64,000 nucleotides of DNA from the NCBI RefSeq assembly GCF_013128195.2, contig NZ_CP053452.2, positions 7,440,001-7,504,000 of the forward strand, read 5' to 3'. The notes beneath the pieces are model-generated. The model had not been told where the DNA came from, searched no databases, and worked only from the letters and a program-made list of their open reading frames with translations. Source of the DNA: Frigoriglobus tundricola. GTDB lineage: Bacteria > Planctomycetota > Planctomycetia > Gemmatales > Gemmataceae. The first letter of the stretch is position 1; each line of letters starts with the position of its first letter. The position numbers and the translations under genes are program-made. This document shows positions 62,409 through 64,000 of the stretch, in pieces.

Positions 62409-63794
62409 CTACTTCTCCAGCCCCAGGAACCGCTGGTTGGCGTCGAAGCGGCCGGCGAACGCCTTGTCCTTCAGGTAGTTCGCGCGCGTGTGCCGGGTCG
62501 TCGGCCGCCCGGTCACAGCGACCAACATTTCTTCCGAGTGCAGCTCGGACGCGAGCTGCGCGTCCTCGCCGAGGATCACCCGCCAACTGTTCCGCGACGC
62601 GTGCCCCGGCACGCCGAACGCCTGGAGCACCGCGGCGTTGTTCACCAGCGACTCCCAGTTGTTCGGGTACAGCCGCATCATCTGGCTCAGGTCCTGCCAG
62701 AACGTCCACAGTTGCAGACCGTAGCCGCGGAGCAGCGAAACGGCCTGCGGCAGCAGGTCGAGCGAGCCGAGCTGGGCCGCTTCGTCGAGCAGGAACAGGG
62801 TGCGCTGTTTCGGGAGCCGCGTGCGGCGCATCACCACGGTCAACAGCGTGACCACCCACAACCGCAGGAGCGAGCGGTGGCTGTGCAGCTTCTCGGGCGG
62901 CAGCACGAGGTAGATCGTCATCGGCTTGTTGTCGAGCAGGTCGTTCAGTGCGAACGTGGACCGCTCCAGGCTGCGCGACACGCAGGTGCTGCCGAGGCAC
63001 TTCACAAACGTGGTCGCGGTGGTGCGGATGCACGGCCGCGTCTTGTCCGAGGGGGCCGCGAGGTACGCGACGAACTCGTCCCGCGCCAGCGGCGACATGG
63101 TCTTCTTGCGCGTGTCCAGGGCGACCGCCAGCGTGTAGTCGAGGTCGTCGTTGTAGAGCAGCTCGCGGAGCGTGCAGAGGTTCCGCTTCTCCGGCGGCGA
63201 ACTCGTCGCCACGTCCGCGACGAGGCCCGATACCAGCCCGCGGCCGGTGTCCTCCCAGTAGCGGTCCGTGCTGAACTCGTGGCCCACGGCGAGCTGGGCG
63301 GCGAGCATTTCGGCGTCGGATTCGGGGTCCGAGCCGGGCACGCCGAAGAGGTCGAACGGGTTCAGCTTGTCGCCCTTGTCCTTCGCCGTAACCAGGCCGA
63401 AGGGGTCCAGGACGACCACCTGTTGGCCCATCTCGCGGCGGTGCCGGGCGGTGACCTGGTAGTTCTCCCCCTTGATATCCGTGACGATGATCGTGCCGGG
63501 GTACGTTAGCAGTGCCGGGATGATCGCGCCGACGCCCTTGCCGGCGCCGGTCGGGGCGATGGTGAGCAGGTGGCCGTCGCCGTCGTACGTGAGCGCGGCA
63601 CGCGTGGAGACGCCGCTGACCGTGGGTTTAAAGCCGATGCTCGGTTTGTGGTCCGTGCCGTCCCATCCGAGAAACAGAGCGGAGCCGTCGTCGGGAAGGA
63701 TCTTGGAAATCGTGCGACGGGGGCCGGGCTTCTTGCGTGAGCGCCGCCCGGCCGTGCGTGAAGAATCGGCGTTGCTCTCGGCCGGGTCGAACAT
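62409..63794 (-). CDS. VirD4/TraG-like coupling ATPase (TraM recognition/type IV)
   Basis: The 461-residue product has Walker A PTGAGKGV (81-88), VTDIKGENYQVTARHRREMGQQVVVLDPFG, the T4 coupling-protein segment LNPFDL, Walker B RTLFLLDEAAQLGSLDLL, and FWQDLSQMMRLYPNNWESLVNNAAVLQAFG. These match VirD4/TraG ATPases that drive DNA through conjugation pores. No N-terminal transmembrane helices are present, and no relaxase, pilus or mating-pair genes appear, so it is probably a soluble orphan of a larger island beyond the right edge, or serves another DNA- or protein-handling task. The ATG at 63794 was used. Confidence 0.9.
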   Translation of the reverse strand: MFDPAESNADSSRTAGRRSRKKPGPRRTISKILPDDGSALFLGWDGTDHKPSIGFKPTVSGVSTRAALTYDGDGHLLTIAPTGAGKGVGAIIPALLTYPGTIIVTDIKGENYQVTARHRREMGQQVVVLDPFGLVTAKDKGDKLNPFDLFGVPGSDPESDAEMLAAQLAVGHEFSTDRYWEDTGRGLVSGLVADVATSSPPEKRNLCTLRELLYNDDLDYTLAVALDTRKKTMSPLARDEFVAYLAAPSDKTRPCIRTTATTFVKCLGSTCVSRSLERSTFALNDLLDNKPMTIYLVLPPEKLHSHRSLLRLWVVTLLTVVMRRTRLPKQRTLFLLDEAAQLGSLDLLPQAVSLLRGYGLQLWTFWQDLSQMMRLYPNNWESLVNNAAVLQAFGVPGHASRNSWRVILGEDAQLASELHSEEMLVAVTGRPTTRHTRANYLKDKAFAGRFDANQRFLGLEK

Positions 63795-63950
63795 GGGCTG
63801 CTCCTGCGTGGTCGGCAAGACGAACCTCCCGGAGTACCGCGGCGCGCGCCTGTTGGGGAAGCTCATCTATGATACGCGGTCGCGGCTCCCGTTTTGCCCC
63901 ATTTTTCGCCCGGATGATGTGGGCGAAGGGTCCCGTGTGTGCTGGGCGCG

Positions 63951-63984
63951 AAAAAAAACCGCCCGGTGAACCCACCGGGCGGTT
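63951..63984 (-). terminator. Rho-independent terminator for a minus-strand gene to the right
   Basis: Perfect 12-base arms at 63957-63968 and 63973-63984 (AACCGCCCGGTG) enclose a four-base loop. On the minus strand the stem is followed by a run of eight T (63958-63951 read in reverse). This is a textbook intrinsic terminator for transcription running leftward, so a minus-strand gene should end just beyond base 64000. It also separates that transcript from the VirD4-like gene. Confidence 0.85.
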
Positions 63985-64000
63985 GAGGGGTCTGTCAGAA

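Noticed and set aside
1-64000. tRNA or rRNA genes
   Set aside because: No cloverleaf with a CCA end or conserved T-loop (GGTTCGAATCC-like) and no rRNA-like stretch was recognised by eye; a dedicated scan was not possible.

Overview
The window looks like chromosomal DNA of a GC-rich planctomycete, most likely of the Gemmata/Gemmataceae type. This rests on families largely restricted to that group: a DUF1552 protein at the left edge, a DUF1549/DUF1553 protein with a planctomycete cytochrome-c motif next to a DUF1501 protein, a BBP7-type outer-membrane barrel, a short secreted protein with an N-terminal LEPR-like motif, two MoxR/DUF58 operons, and many hairpin repeats between genes. No rRNA, tRNA, CRISPR array, transposase or integrase was seen. 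About 45 protein genes are supported, and three loci carry frameshifts.

Layout. 0-3 kb: the 3' part of a DUF1552 gene, a DinB-like protein and an SDR oxidoreductase. 3-9 kb (minus strand): an envelope block with a Wza-like export lipoprotein, two secreted low-complexity proteins, a short MgtE magnesium transporter and an RND/HlyD adaptor lipoprotein. 9-12.3 kb (plus): MoxR ATPase, two related ~95-residue proteins of unknown family, and DUF58. 12.4-17.2 kb: sulfotransferase, UbiA prenyltransferase, an M2/M3-like metallopeptidase and a DUF1264 protein.

17.4-30.1 kb (minus) is the most unusual part. It is a probable operon running radical-SAM activase, a 393-residue unknown, a 190-residue unknown, a soluble FtsH-like AAA+ metalloprotease, an 85-residue unknown and a 1168-residue unknown. 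A diverged tandem copy of the last gene follows, broken by about eleven frame changes. Domain content and gene overlap suggest one multi-component machine. It recalls the FtsH-containing, NTPase-dependent conflict systems described by comparative genomics, but I could not run a search to confirm that. rtcA lies upstream, and divergent overlapping promoters separate it from two small genes on the plus strand.

32-45 kb: hemB, a BBP7 barrel, a DUF6159-like membrane protein, a nucleotidyltransferase split by one base, a class-V aminotransferase and an isochorismatase-fold hydrolase. These are followed by a MoxR-DUF58-transglutaminase operon whose DUF58 gene has one frame change, and then an S1-repeat protein. 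44.7-49.4 kb (plus): overlapping genes for a flippase-like protein, a GT2 glycosyltransferase and a polytopic membrane protein, followed by a CPBP protease. 49.5-54.4 kb: the DUF1549/1553-DUF1501 pair and the LEPR-motif protein. 55.2-58 kb: an SPFH-GYF protein and a zinc-ribbon membrane protein, separated by nested inverted repeats. 58-64 kb (minus): a large membrane protein, a PKD-domain protein, a DUF4058 protein and an orphan VirD4/TraG-like ATPase. A minus-strand terminator sits at the right edge.
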